Shown: in pieces, positions 10,026 through 19,949 of the stretch
Numbering within the stretch: the first letter of the stretch is position 1
How the letters are laid out: each line of letters begins with the position of its first letter
From: Scleroderma bovista
Lineage: Eukaryota; Basidiomycota; Agaricomycetes; Boletales; Sclerodermataceae
Length of the DNA: 64,000 nt
Assembly: GCA_037178675.1 (NCBI GenBank)
Contig: JAYMGJ010000513.1
Location: forward strand, 41,872 to 105,871
Reading direction: 5' to 3'
Notes under the pieces: model-generated
Told to the model about the DNA's origin: nothing
Databases searched by the model: none
What the model saw: only the letters and a program-made list of their open reading frames with translations
Translations under genes and position numbers: made by a program

Positions 10026-11483
10026 GATCAGAACAGTTTCACCTTTACCCCCAATTTACTGCCATCTAAAAATGTCTGCCACTGCCAAGTCTACCAACCC
10101 CACTGCCCTTTCTGTGGTCGAGTCCAAGGACTGGACCAAGGCTGCAACACTGGAGTTACAATCCGGCAGCAAAGATGAGTTGGACATCCTCAATGCCAAA
10201 GCGAAGGAGCACTGTCAACATAAGCAGGTGAAGAGGGAGGAGAAACAAGGTATGGAAGAGGCGGAGAGGCGAGCGCGCGAAGAGGTGGAGGCAAGAGCTC
10301 GTGAGGAGGCAGAGTGCACTAAGGCGGAGGCGGAGCGGAGAGCCAGAGAGGAGGTGCAGTGCCAGGCAGAGAAGGACAGGGTGGAGGTGCAGCGGAGGGC
10401 TGCAGAGGTCACTGCGAGGCAGAGGGCGCTGGCACAGGAGGCGTCAAAGAAAAGAGCAAGGGAAGAGCTGGAGGCGGGTCCAAGTGGTGACTGGAGCGAC
10501 GATGTCCGGTAAGTAATTTATTATTTCTCTTTGCTATTATTATTTTTTGTTATTAACCTCCTGGCAGGTGTGTCTGCTGTGCGAAGCACAAAGCCAAGTG
10601 TGAAAGGGACCCAGAGAAACCCAAGCAGTGTGTGTGTATGAAGTGCGCCAGGCTCAAGGAGCGGTGTGAGTGGCTGGAGGTGGGGAATGTCGGGTCCGGT
10701 TCCAGTGGCAACAAGGGCAAGGGAAAGGCAGTCAAGACGACGCCATAAGGAGGGGAGAAAAGGAAGAAGAAGAAGACGGTCACCAAGGTTGTCACTGACA
10801 ACAACAACATCATCAAGGTGCCAGGGTGTCATATCCATACTTTTCTCAGTCACAACTCCGGTCTAACCTTGGCCCGCCTGACCTCTCCTTAGGCATTGAC
10901 ACAACTCCGGAGCTAGTCCAGCCATCTCCAGCCTTGTAGCTGCACTCCAGCCCAACTCCAGTCACTACGTCCATCTCCACCTCAGGACTAACCCCTGTCT
11001 TCCTCTAGACACATCTGCGGTCTAACTCCACCATGTCGAGCCTGTACCTACCACTTGTCACTACTCCGGTTTCAGTCCAGCCACTCCCTTGGTCTTGTCT
11101 GCAACATAGCCCAACTCCGGCTGGTACATCCAACTCCGGCTCAGGTCTGCTCCTGTTCCACTCCACTCCCTCTGATAGGTCCACCAATGGCCTTGGACAT
11201 TTCCATGTCCAACTCCGGATCTTCCTCCGGCTACTCCGCCCTTCCTCCACCTGTGCACTCCCTCTGCTCGTGCACTTCCTCCGGTCCCACTTCCTCCGGT
11301 CCTGGACATCGCTCCGGACTTAACATTAGTTAAGTCCACCTCCAACCCTTACCTGTCCTCTTCCGACCTAGTTCCCTTTACTTGACTGTCCCTGCTTTTC
11401 CTCCGTCGTCCCTGTATCTCTAGTTCCCCGTGTCTGCTCCCTCTCCGGTTTATTTTCCTGTACCTGCTTTATTTTCCTGTACC

Positions 11484-11998
11484 TAGAGTTTAAAAGTCCA
11501 GTCCAGTCCAGTTTTTTTGCCTTTTTTGGAAGAGGACCGGACTGGACCGCTTTTGGAAGCCTGGGAATGGTTCATGGACCACTTAAAGACCGGTCCAAAA
11601 CTGCTAAAAAAACCAGTCCAAACCACTAAAAAACCGGTTTTTTTTGCATTTTATTGATGTTTTTCACATCAAAGGTGTGTCAGATAGCATCTAAATACTA
11701 TTTATAGACTGTAGTAATTATATACAAGTCATTATATATTTATTTGTGCCATATTTCATCCAAAAAGATCAGTTTTACACCCCTTAAGACCCACTGCAGG
11801 CCAAAATTAGCCTGTAATATAGGGGTTTTTATACCATATATGTATTGCTTACATAATGTGGTTGCAACCGGTTGCAACCAGTCTTTTTCATCATTCTCAA
11901 AAGTAGGCAACTGGCAACTGCAGTCCGGTTGCGACCAGTCCAGTCCAGTCCAGTTTCTGGTCTTTTTGCGGTCCTATGGACTGGACTTTTAAACTCTA
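11484..11998. mobile_element. hAT-type MITE, copy 1 (515 bp)
   Basis: Terminal inverted repeats TAGAGTTTAAAAGTCCAGTC / reverse complement at the other end. A perfect 8-bp TSD, cctgtacc (11476-11483 and 11999-12006), is the hallmark of hAT transposition. No transposase. Subterminal GGTTGCAACC palindromes are present. Confidence 0.9.
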
Positions 11999-12098
11999 CC
12001 TGTACCTGCTTTATTTTCCTGTCCATTTCTGCTCCATCCCTTGTCCTGACTAAGGTGTTTACTTGTCACCGTATATACTCACCCTAGTTCTCATTTAC

Positions 12099-12146
12099 TA
12101 TATAAACTACTATACTCCAGCCTAGTAGTTTCCTTAGATCAAATCT
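12099..12146 (+). promoter_or_regulatory. LTR promoter and putative transcription start of the Gyp2 family
   Basis: The TATA box TATAAA (12101-12106) is followed about 35 nt later by AGATCAAATCT (12136-12146). That word is exactly complementary to the primer-binding site next to the LARD 5' LTR (9306-9316). This is the arrangement expected if the RNA 5' end folds back as its own primer. Confidence 0.55.
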
Positions 12147-12469
12147 CGACTAAGATACTCCCCACTCTGTACTACCCACTATGCTCTCCTAATCCATCTG
12201 TTCACCTGGACTCCCGAACTCCGGCCAACTCCGGCCTCTGTCCTATCTCGTCCCCTTGGTCCTATGTCCGATCCTAGCAAGTCTCCTACTTGCACGAGGG
12301 CAAAAGCCACCTCTGTCCCAGACTCGACGCTAGACCTCTCAGGACTTATCCCACCTCTGGGATGTCCTTCACTCCAGACAAGCTGCGCTCAACTCCGGAC
12401 CACTTTCCCGCGGTCCGGACTTACTCCGCAAAAACCCAGACTTACTCCCTGTGCTCCTCTAGTGCCCGG

Positions 12470-13641
12470 TGTAGGGGGTGAGTCCCTTGAAGGCGTGAAA
12501 ATGGGTGTCTGCCCAAGGAGACCTGGTCTGGCTTGACTAGGGGGGCTAAGGAGAATAGAGTGCAGGAGCGCACTCGGAGGTTCCGGGAGTCGAGAGAGAG
12601 CAGAGTAGGGGTGAGGAGCGCAGCAAAAATGCGCAGGGAGTGCGCGACTAGGGAGTAGGGAGGTTGCCTAGTGTGTGTAGACACGCGCTAGGGAGAGCTG
12701 GGAATAGCGGGATCCACCGGAAATCGTCGGAGCACCAAATAGGGTCGTCTAGGGTCGTCAGAAAACAAAGAGAGGGCGGCAGGACACGAGAGAAACGACA
12801 GAGAAACACCAGAAACGACAGAACTCGCACTTAGACACTCAGACGGGGGCAGAAAAGAAACTCCTTATTTTTGTGAGGACTAGGGCTATATACTGAAGCC
12901 TAATCCAGGGGGAAGGGTACAAGCGACCCGAAGAGAAGGAGAGAGGATGACAGCGCTAAGAGGGAATAGCTACTCATGTGGGACCTTCGCAGGACCCTAA
13001 TGGGTGTACCAAGCTGCGCATTGGAGAGCTCTCGTGGGGGTAGGGTGCGGGTGGCTGTGCTGAGTAGCGTGGACTAGTCCAAACAGACCCAAAGCTATTC
13101 CAAGTGATTGCGACACTCGCAGGAAGAGATAGGGAATAGCTACTCATGTGGGACCTTCGCAGGACCCTAATGGGTGTACCAAGCTGTGCATTGGAGAGCT
13201 CTCATGCGGGTTGAGTGTGGGTGGCTGTGCTGAGTAGCGCGGACTAGTTCAAACAGACCCGAAGCTATTCCGAGTGATCGCAACGCTCGCAGGAAGAGAC
13301 AGGGAATAGCTACTCATGCGGGACCTTCGCAGGACCCTATTGGGTGTACCAAGCTGCGCACCGGAGAGCTCTCGTGCGGGTTGGGTGCGGGTGGCTGTGC
13401 TGAGTAGCGCAGACTAGTCCAAACAGACCCGAAGCTATTCCGAGTGATCGCGACGCTCGCAGGAAGAGATAGGGAATAGCTACTCATGCGGGACCTTCGC
13501 AGGACCCTATTGGGTGTACCAAGCTGCGCACCGGAGAGCTCTCGTGCGGGTTGGGTGCGGGTGGCTGTGCTGAGTAGCACGAGCGAGTTCGGGTGAATAC
13601 TGATCGGTATATGTGCACCTAGAGACGCATGCGTCTCTACA
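12470..13641 (-). mobile_element. Y element, copy 1 (1172 bp)
   Basis: TGTAGGGGGTGAGTCC...CGTCTCTACA with 4-bp TSD ccgg on both sides (12466-12469, 13642-13645). A perfect palindrome AGAGACGCATGCGTCTCT lies just inside the right end. A TATA-like TATATAG on the minus strand (near 12890) suggests transcription leftwards. TG...CA ends suggest a solo LTR. No protein frame is recognised. Confidence 0.75.
12961..13600. repeat. 170-bp tandem repeats inside Y copy 1
   Basis: Units begin 'agggaatagctactcatg' at 12961, 13131, 13301 and 13471, a steady 170-bp period with few changes. Because 170 is not a multiple of three, the overlapping short frames are not a repetitive protein. Confidence 0.9.
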
Positions 13642-14233
13642 CCGGACTTCGTTCATTTGACCCGGACTTGACTCTCCACACTAACTAGCACCTACTAGTG
13701 TCTGGACTTACCTCCTCATTAGTTCCCTGCACCTCTGGACCTCCTAGTAAGATCATTGAGGAGAACCGGTCTTGACACGGGGCCATCTGGGACCCTGGAC
13801 CGTTCCTGGAGCGGTTGGACAGGCTGACCGGGGCCGTCGAGGAGATGACCGGGCAGATGCGCCAGGTTGCAGATGCCACCTGCTCGGTGGCGAGGGGGAA
13901 CAAGCAGCTGACGGCCAGCCTCGAGACCTTTCTCGAGGAGTGCCGTTTCTTCATGGCGCCCTGGGATGAGGATGAGGAGTCGGAGGACAGTGAGGCAGAA
14001 GTTGACCCAGAGGAGGTCGAACAGGAGGTCCAGGGGCTCCAAGAGGAGCGAGAGAACCCTGGCGGTGCAGTGCTGGAGTAAGTGGTCCGGTCCGGTACTT
14101 GTAAATAGAATGTAAATTAGTTTTACTTTTGTTTATAGAAAAGTGGAATGGATTTGAGAGTGAGTGATATTACTTGAGACAGAGTGAAACAGATAGGGGA
14201 AACAGATAAAGGAAACGGAAGGCGAGAGTAATA

Positions 14234-15733
14234 CTACATGGACGTGAGTGGTCCGGGTTTGTCCGGGTACCGGACATGATAATCTTCTAGTAGTTCTGTA
14301 GCGTTGCCTAGTTCAGTGGTGAGTAGCCAAGACATTTCTTCGTCAGTCCCCTCGTAACCGGACCAACGCACCAAGTACAACAGTTTGCACGATTTGCGTC
14401 GATGGTCAACCTTGGAGTTGAGGATCTCAGTGATCTCGAACTCCGGTTCACCATCTACTTCAACCGGTGGCGGGGGAGGCTGTATCCGGTCTGGTATGGT
14501 GTTGGGTATGGCTGGTTCGAGTTGGGAGACATGGAAGATGGGGTGAACTGCGTGCATGGAATCTGGAAGACGGAGCGTAAAAGAGAGGGAGCCTACTTGC
14601 ACGATGATAGTATAGGGCCCTAGGTTCTTCTCTGATAGCTTTTTGGATGGTCGAGTGGATCAGAAGTATTTGGCTTTAACGTATACTTGATTGCCTACTT
14701 TGAAGTCTGGTGCTGGAGTACATTTGGCATCAGCCAGACCTTGGTAGCGAAGTTGTGCATTGGCCATTTCTTCTCAAAGGTATTGATGTAGCGACTTGAG
14801 GTCGACTGCATAGTCAAGAGCCCTGGCGGAGGTCATGTTGTGTTCTGGGTAGACAGAAATGTTAGGGTGGTAGCCCTTGTTAGCGAAGAATGGGGAGACT
14901 CTGGTGGTAGCACTAGGTGCATTGTTGTATGCGAACTCCGCCAAAGGGAGTAGGTCCGCCCAGTTGTCTTGCTGGTAGTTGCAGTAGACACAGAGGTATT
15001 GTTCGAGTGTCTGGTTGGAACACTCAGTCTGGCCATCGCCCTCCGGGTGGTAACTGGAGGTGAAGTGGAGGCGCATGTCAAGGGCTTTTCCGAGTGACCA
15101 GAAGAAGTGTGAGATGAACTCGGTACTGCGATCTGAGGTGACGTGGGTGGGAACACCGTGCTTGGAGAACACATGGAGGAGGAAGAGTTTTGCAAGCTCC
15201 AGGCTAGTGATGGTGTCATGAGTAGGGATGAAGATGGCTTGTTTAGAAAGCCGGTCTACCATGACCAGGATGGCTGTAAAGCCGGTAGATGAAGGGAGTT
15301 GCTCAATAATATCCATTGAGATGGAATTCCATGGCTTCTCCAGTATGGGGAGCTGTTTCAGCAGTCCGTAGGGTCTATGGTGCGGTGTCTTAGCTCATGT
15401 GCAAGAGGTACAGGACCAGACATAATCCTTGACGAAGGTCCGGAGACCAGGCCAAGTATATTCACACTGGATTAGCTCTAGAGTTCGGTTTTGCCCAAAG
15501 TGACCAGCGAGTGGGTGATCGTGTCGATACCGGAGAACCCAGAGACAGAGGTCATCCAAGTCCAGCATGTATATGCACCCATCTAGTCATAGGAATCCTG
15601 CCTCATCAGTGGACCAGTGAGAGTCCAGAGGGTCTGAGAGGTGGATCTGGGCAATGGGGTCAGAGGGTAGTGTGGAGAGGATGTTGCTATGGAGTGTTTC
15701 CATGTCCATGATCGCGACTGCACGGAGGACCGG
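14234..15733 (-). pseudogene. Gyp1 copy 2 pol, C-terminal part (integrase and chromodomain)
   Basis: Matches copy 1 39720-41225. Blocks seen on the minus strand are the integrase core with MDIIEQLP, TSDRSTEF and DGQTECSNQTL (the three acidic residues are kept), then the GPY-type segment and the chromodomain (EFEITEILNSKVD...). In-frame stops and shifts break it between about 14603 and 14773 and upstream of 15316. It is separated from the rest of pol by the X element at 15734. Confidence 0.9.
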
Positions 15734-16265
15734 TGTCACGCACCAAACAGGTTTGGTACAGTGAACATGGAAGATAACGCCTATATCGAATGATCCTTAT
15801 GCGAAGGATAAGCACGACGGACCCTCATCGTAGCCATCTATTGCACAAGAAGACTATCCTGATGCGAGAGATGAATGCCAATGCAGACAGTCATCTATCG
15901 CACGAGGACCGCCAAGAAGCAGAAGAAACTGAAGGAATAACATCAATTGTGGTATGAGAAAGGAATGCACACGTCTGCAGTCCAACTCCCATACCAGAAC
16001 GATCAAAGAAGTTGAAGAATTGATGGAGAAACGAAGGAGAAAGAGAAGAAATGATTTTTAGTGCCCAAATGTCATTTTTAGGCGCCCAGTGCTGGCATTC
16101 CGATATTTTGAATAGCTCCGCCATTTCTGAAGCTATCAGGCACGTGACTACACCATCAGAGCACCTAGAACGTGGTCTATCTGCCTGTCAAGTTCCGACG
16201 CAAATCTGTTCATTTCCCATGGAGATATTCCCCCTGCAATCCAGACGTTCACTTCATCGCTCACT

Positions 16266-16658
16266 ATGGAGTCCGTATTTTCTCTGGATCATTTCTCCGC
16301 TATTGCTGCAGATCTCCACTATGTCCTGCTCTTAGGACAGCATCTCCCAGAGCTCCCGTGCACTGCCTGGCACATATCTTCCCAGCCTGCTCCCTCAGTC
16401 TCTCTCGTTCTCGGTCAGCGCGTTCTCCTTGTCAGTCCTGCGTCAAGGACGTACTTTGGTCATCTTAGGTCTATTGTCAAGCTTGAAAAGTCTTCTCTGG
16501 TCGTCTCTGTGTCCCCTGAGCCCTCAGCCTATGGTCCCTTCCTCCCAGATACTTGTCATGTCCATCTTCCTCTGTCGTTTGTCTCGCTTCCCTGGATGCG
16601 TCGAATTCAATACTCTATCCGCTTCCCTACTTTCAGACGATGTCCCCCAGCACCATGA
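16266..16658 (+). CDS. Conserved X-element protein, unknown function (copy A, 130 aa)
   Basis: This frame is shared with 33925-34383 in copy B and 54153-54650 in copy D. Homologous sequence continues upstream in the same frame (WSICLSSSD..., HGDIPPAIQT), but the ATG used in copy D reads AGA here, so translation would start at the internal Met (MESVFSLDHF). The core has alternating hydrophobic strands, for example LGQRVLLVSPASRTYFG and VVSVSPEPSAYGPF, suggesting a small beta-rich domain (inference). Copies A and D differ mainly at third codon positions or by Lys/Arg, Ile/Val, Leu/Ile swaps. No known family is recognised. It lies in the U3-like part, upstream of the TATA box. It could be a true protein or a recent relic. 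Confidence 0.55.
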   Translation: MESVFSLDHFSAIAADLHYVLLLGQHLPELPCTAWHISSQPAPSVSLVLGQRVLLVSPASRTYFGHLRSIVKLEKSSLVVSVSPEPSAYGPFLPDTCHVHLPLSFVSLPWMRRIQYSIRFPTFRRCPPAP

Positions 16659-17273
16659 CAGTTATTCCCCCCACTTTATAGTGCTATTAGGAAGAAGCAC
16701 CCTCTCTTGTTCTTTCCCAGAAGAGAGCTCGTCAAGGGAGCCCATGGTTGCACTTCAGCGGCGCTAGAACACATGCACTATACCTTAGTGTATGCTGACC
16801 CCCCCAAAAAGACCTCTGGACCCCTGGTACCCTTCTTGTGGCTGTTTTGTCTCGGATCAATCCCTCTATTAATCTCAGATCTTCCCCATTGTTGTCCCAT
16901 CAAATTCCTGATGGTACACAGCCCCCCATCAAATTTCTTAGGCTGTGCATCAATGACTCCTTCTGCTGTGCAGTGACTCATCCCTTGCTTACTGATGCTC
17001 TCTTGTCATCAGTATTACTCTATCCCTTTCGCATTTTTGGTATATTACTCAGCTGATGACTCACTCCCTTACCAATCAATCTTGTCATGCAGCTTACTCA
17101 TTCCTTTACTCAGCAGCTTATTCATGCTTCCTATGCTTACTCATTCCTGCTTATCCCTTGCTTACTGATTGCTTACAAACCCCTTACAAAGCTCTTACCA
17201 ATCCCTTACCAATCCTTGACAAATTCTGCTTACTCCCTTCTCTTTTTGTACTTTAATGCTGTGCCCCCCCATG

Positions 17274-17299
17274 TATTTAAACCCCTGGGCTCAGCCCAG
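17274..17299 (+). promoter_or_regulatory. X-element promoter (TATA box plus hairpin), copy A
   Basis: TATTTAAA (17274-17281) is followed at once by the palindrome CTGGGCTCAGCCCAG (17285-17299). Copy B has the same (34971-34978 and 34982-34996). Copies C and D have TATATAAA and a different hairpin (GCAGCC..GGCTGC) in the same place. Confidence 0.5.
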
Positions 17300-17837
17300 T
17301 GAAAAGACCCAATTGCATGAAATTATCCCTCTCTCAGACTCTCTCAGTCAGTATCCCTTCAGTCTTTGAGTCCTTGTAGGCTTCAGTGAAGGTCTAAAGG
17401 CTCAATATTGTCAAGTTTATCCAAGTTATTCAAGATCTATTCTTTATACTAGGCTCAAGCGGAGTCTAGGCTTCATACCAGTCAATCTTCCTCACCTCTG
17501 GACATCAGAGGCATCCCTGCCCCTTTGCTGCACCAATCTCTAGGTGTAGTATCGCTGTTTCAGTCTCAGTCTACCCAATCCCTGCTTTGACACTTCCTAG
17601 GCTCTAGGAAGAGTCCAAACACCTATCCCCTTCATCATCTATTGCTCCTGTACCCCAGGAGTATCCTGCATCATCGTCTGCATCACCCTGTTGGTGTAGA
17701 TCCCCTTCCCCCCTCCTCAGCACATTCTCTCTGGACACCACGGAGGTAAACCACCACTCACACTTTTTCGTAGTCCTTTGTTGGTGTTGTGTTTGGGTTA
17801 TTACTCTGACCCAAATCCACACTTTGACTCACACCGG

Positions 17838-18105
17838 AAACTCTAGGTAAGTAGCATGAAGTGAATTAGTGAGCTGTTCTTGAGTGAACACCGGCCGGAG
17901 ATTTTGGGGGTTAACCCAGGTGTAGCCACTATCCCCCTCTTTGGGGTAGACATCCCATCGTCTAGTGAGAGCGTCAGGCTTGGCACCAAGTTTCCCAGGA
18001 CGGAAACGAATGATAAGATTAAATTGTGAGAGAAATTCAGACCACCGGGCTTGCCGGCGGGACAGTACTTTTGAGGTGGAGAAATACTCAAGATTTTTGT
18101 GGTCA
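17838..18105 (-). pseudogene. Gyp1 copy 2 pol, RNase H end to integrase start
   Basis: Matches copy 1 39475-39720. It keeps CGA (Arg) at the position where copy 1 has a premature TGA (39603-39605), seen here as tcg around 17958-17960 on the plus strand. It is flanked by the X element on one side and the hAT MITE and foreign segment on the other. Confidence 0.85.
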
Positions 18106-18117
18106 GGGTCTTGTGAC

Positions 18118-18759
18118 TAGAGTTTAAAAGTCCAGTCCATAGGACCGCAAAAAGACCAGAAACTGGACTGGACTGGACTGGTCGCAACCGGACTGCAATT
18201 GCCAGTTGCCTACTTTTGAGAATGATGAAAAAGACTGGTTGCAACCAGTTGCAACCGCATTATGTAAGCAATACATATATGGTATAAAAACCCCTATATT
18301 ACAGGCTAATTTTGGCCTGCAGTGGGTCTTAAGGGGTGTAAAACTGATCTTTTTGGATGAAATATGGCACAAATAAATATATAATGACTTGTATATAATT
18401 ACTACAGTCTATAAATAGTATTTAGATGCTATCTGACACACCTTTGATGTGAAAAACATCAATAAAATGCAAAAAAACTGAGCCGGGTTTTTTAGTGGTT
18501 TGGACTAGTGGTAGGTACAGGTTTTAGTTGAGGCGGAGATGGACGTAGTGACCGGAGCAGTTTAAGGAGAGGTGGACCGGAGTTGCGACTGGAAAAGTAT
18601 GGATATGACAGGACCGGTCTTTTTGAAAACCGGTTGCAACCGCTTTGGACCAGTCTTTAAGCGGTCCATGAACCATTCCCAGGCTTCCAAAAGCGGTCCA
18701 GTCCGGTCCTCTTCCAAAAAAGGCAAAAAAACCGGACCGGACTGGACTTTTAAACTCTA
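18118..18759. mobile_element. hAT-type MITE, copy 2 (642 bp)
   Basis: Same terminal inverted repeats and interior as copy 1 (11484-11998), in the opposite orientation. A perfect 8-bp TSD cttgtgac lies at 18110-18117 and 18760-18767. About 100 bp (roughly 18508-18615) matches the TGTCATATCC end of the Gyp2 LTR and seems to be a further nested remnant. Confidence 0.9.
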
Positions 18760-18898
18760 CTTGTGACACTGTGTGACCATTGTCTTAGCATCCTGGAAGT
18801 CACGGAGAAATTCTAAATCGGGAAGAAGGATCCGGCCTCACTGTGCCCAGCGAGATCTCGACTTCAAAAATTACTGGCGAAAGTCTATGTACAATGAA

Positions 18899-19818
18899 TT
18901 ATAAATTTGCCTTCTCTAAATCTTCCATGAGGCTTTCAGGCAATACTCTATGCCCTCGATACTTCTTTGAAGCCCATGCAGCTTGTTTGCCAATTAATCC
19001 CTTTGAATATGCATCTAGAAACCAACATGAACAAGTCGCGAATCTATACAGAAAGCTCATGTCAGAGTCAGAACCCCAAAGGAATAGATATGGTAATTAC
19101 CGACGCATTGTGATCAGGGGGATCAAATCCAATGCAGCGAGAACATTGCTTTCAAGATCAGCTTCCTTTAAGTTGATGATGCAGGGAATTGGCGGTACAG
19201 GTGTTTCGCATACCCCCAACACTGCTCGATAAAGTTAAGTTCACAGTGGAACTTAGGGAAGAAGAGGATCTGATAGCCCCGAGCCTTGCAATGCGTCTCC
19301 AGTAATGACTCGACTGTCACAAAATCAGGTTCCGTGCTGCAGCATAATCCACTTTCCTGGATGAACTCGTATTCGTGCCAAGGCTCACCATGCATGTTTC
19401 CTAGTGCCGCCAAGTCTGCAGCACTTCTCGAGTCCGAGTCTGAGGTGCATTCATGGTACACCAGCCCAAGCTGACCTCGCTCTGTGTTGGAGTCCATCCT
19501 GATCATATTTGTGCTTTCTAGGCCTGAATCATTCGAGATGGATGCTGGTGGGTCATCCGGGACTTGGAGACTTGGCTGAGTTAGAGTGACCTGTAAGTTT
19601 GACTCATTGTCCACCTTCGGTCTTTTGAGATTGTTGATCCTTGATTGCGTGGACTGCTTCCTTTTGGGTATACTGATAGCGTGCGCGAGGTCACCGGCTG
19701 TTTTTAGACATTCATGCTGGTGGATTCTTTGGGTGTAGTTAACCCAGATTAATACACTACTTTTTCCACTAAGTGGAAACAAGAATTCCAAGTCCAACAA
19801 AATCCCATAGCTATCCAT
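18899..19818 (-). pseudogene. DDE-superfamily (Tc1/mariner-like) transposase, C-terminal half
   Basis: On the minus strand the block FFPKFHCELNFIEQCWG carries the third catalytic acid of DDE transposases in the usual HCELNFIE context. It is followed, after a one-base frame change near 19170, by LKEADLESNVLAALDLIP and MRR. A GT-AG intron (19044-19100, 57 bp) then leads to LDAYSKGLIGKQAAWASKKY and a stop at 18899-18901. The N-terminal catalytic half is missing; the upstream 120 codons (to 19818) are unrecognised. The segment 18106-19950 replaces about 100 bp of RNase H sequence of Gyp1 copy 2, so it came in by insertion with deletion or by rearrangement rather than as a clean transposition. Confidence 0.7.
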
Positions 19819-19949
19819 CTCGAATTTTCTATGGCGTCAGAATGTCTATTTTTCTCCTCTGTATTTACTAGTTTGATTTTAAGTCCTAAGTCACACAAAG
19901 TCACTCTTTTGCATGTGATGTTGGAAGGTTTGTGGACACGCCCTATCTT

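Larger units (their letters stand above)
10827..13776 (+). mobile_element. Solo LTR of the Gyp2 family, with a hAT MITE and a Y element inside
   Basis: Starts TGTCATATCC and ends GGTCTTGACA. Both ends match the LARD LTRs in reverse orientation. Net of insertions it is longer than the LARD LTRs and contains a TATA box (12101-12106) and a putative start site (12136-12146). No gag or pol is attached. The flanks caggg (10822-10826) and cgggg (13777-13781) are the likely TSD. Confidence 0.8.
10072..14081 (+). pseudogene. Antisense coiled-coil Zn2Cys6 protein gene of Gyp1 copy 2, disrupted
   Basis: Orthologous to the intact gene at 41365-42428. Exon 1 is 10072-10508 (Lys-rich start, then a long Ala/Glu/Arg coiled coil), the intron 10509-10567 (GT-AG), and exon 2 10568-10826 resuming at 13777-14081. 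The six cluster cysteines are all present after the intron, plus two extra. Exon 2 has a TAA where copy 1 has CGA (about 10748), and it is split by a solo LTR (10827-13776) whose flanks caggg/cgggg form a 5-bp TSD with one CpG change. The C-terminal piece keeps the second helical region and the acidic tail. Orientation is opposite to gag-pol of the same element. Confidence 0.8.
15734..17833 (+). mobile_element. X element, copy A (2.1 kb LTR-like)
   Basis: TGTCACGCACCAAAC...TTTGACTCACA with 4-bp TSD ccgg (15730-15733 and 17834-17837). Removing the element and one TSD copy rejoins pol exactly as in Gyp1 copy 1 (around 39720-39735), so the ends are certain to within a base. It contains a conserved reading frame (16266-16658), a TATA box (17274-17281), a start-proximal hairpin (17285-17299) and a U5-like tail. 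It has TG...CA ends and no gag or pol, so it is best read as a long solo LTR. Confidence 0.85.

Noticed and set aside
12470..13641. Y element as a Helitron because of its terminal hairpin
   Set aside because: Helitrons make no TSD and end CTRR; this has 4-bp TSDs and TG...CA ends.
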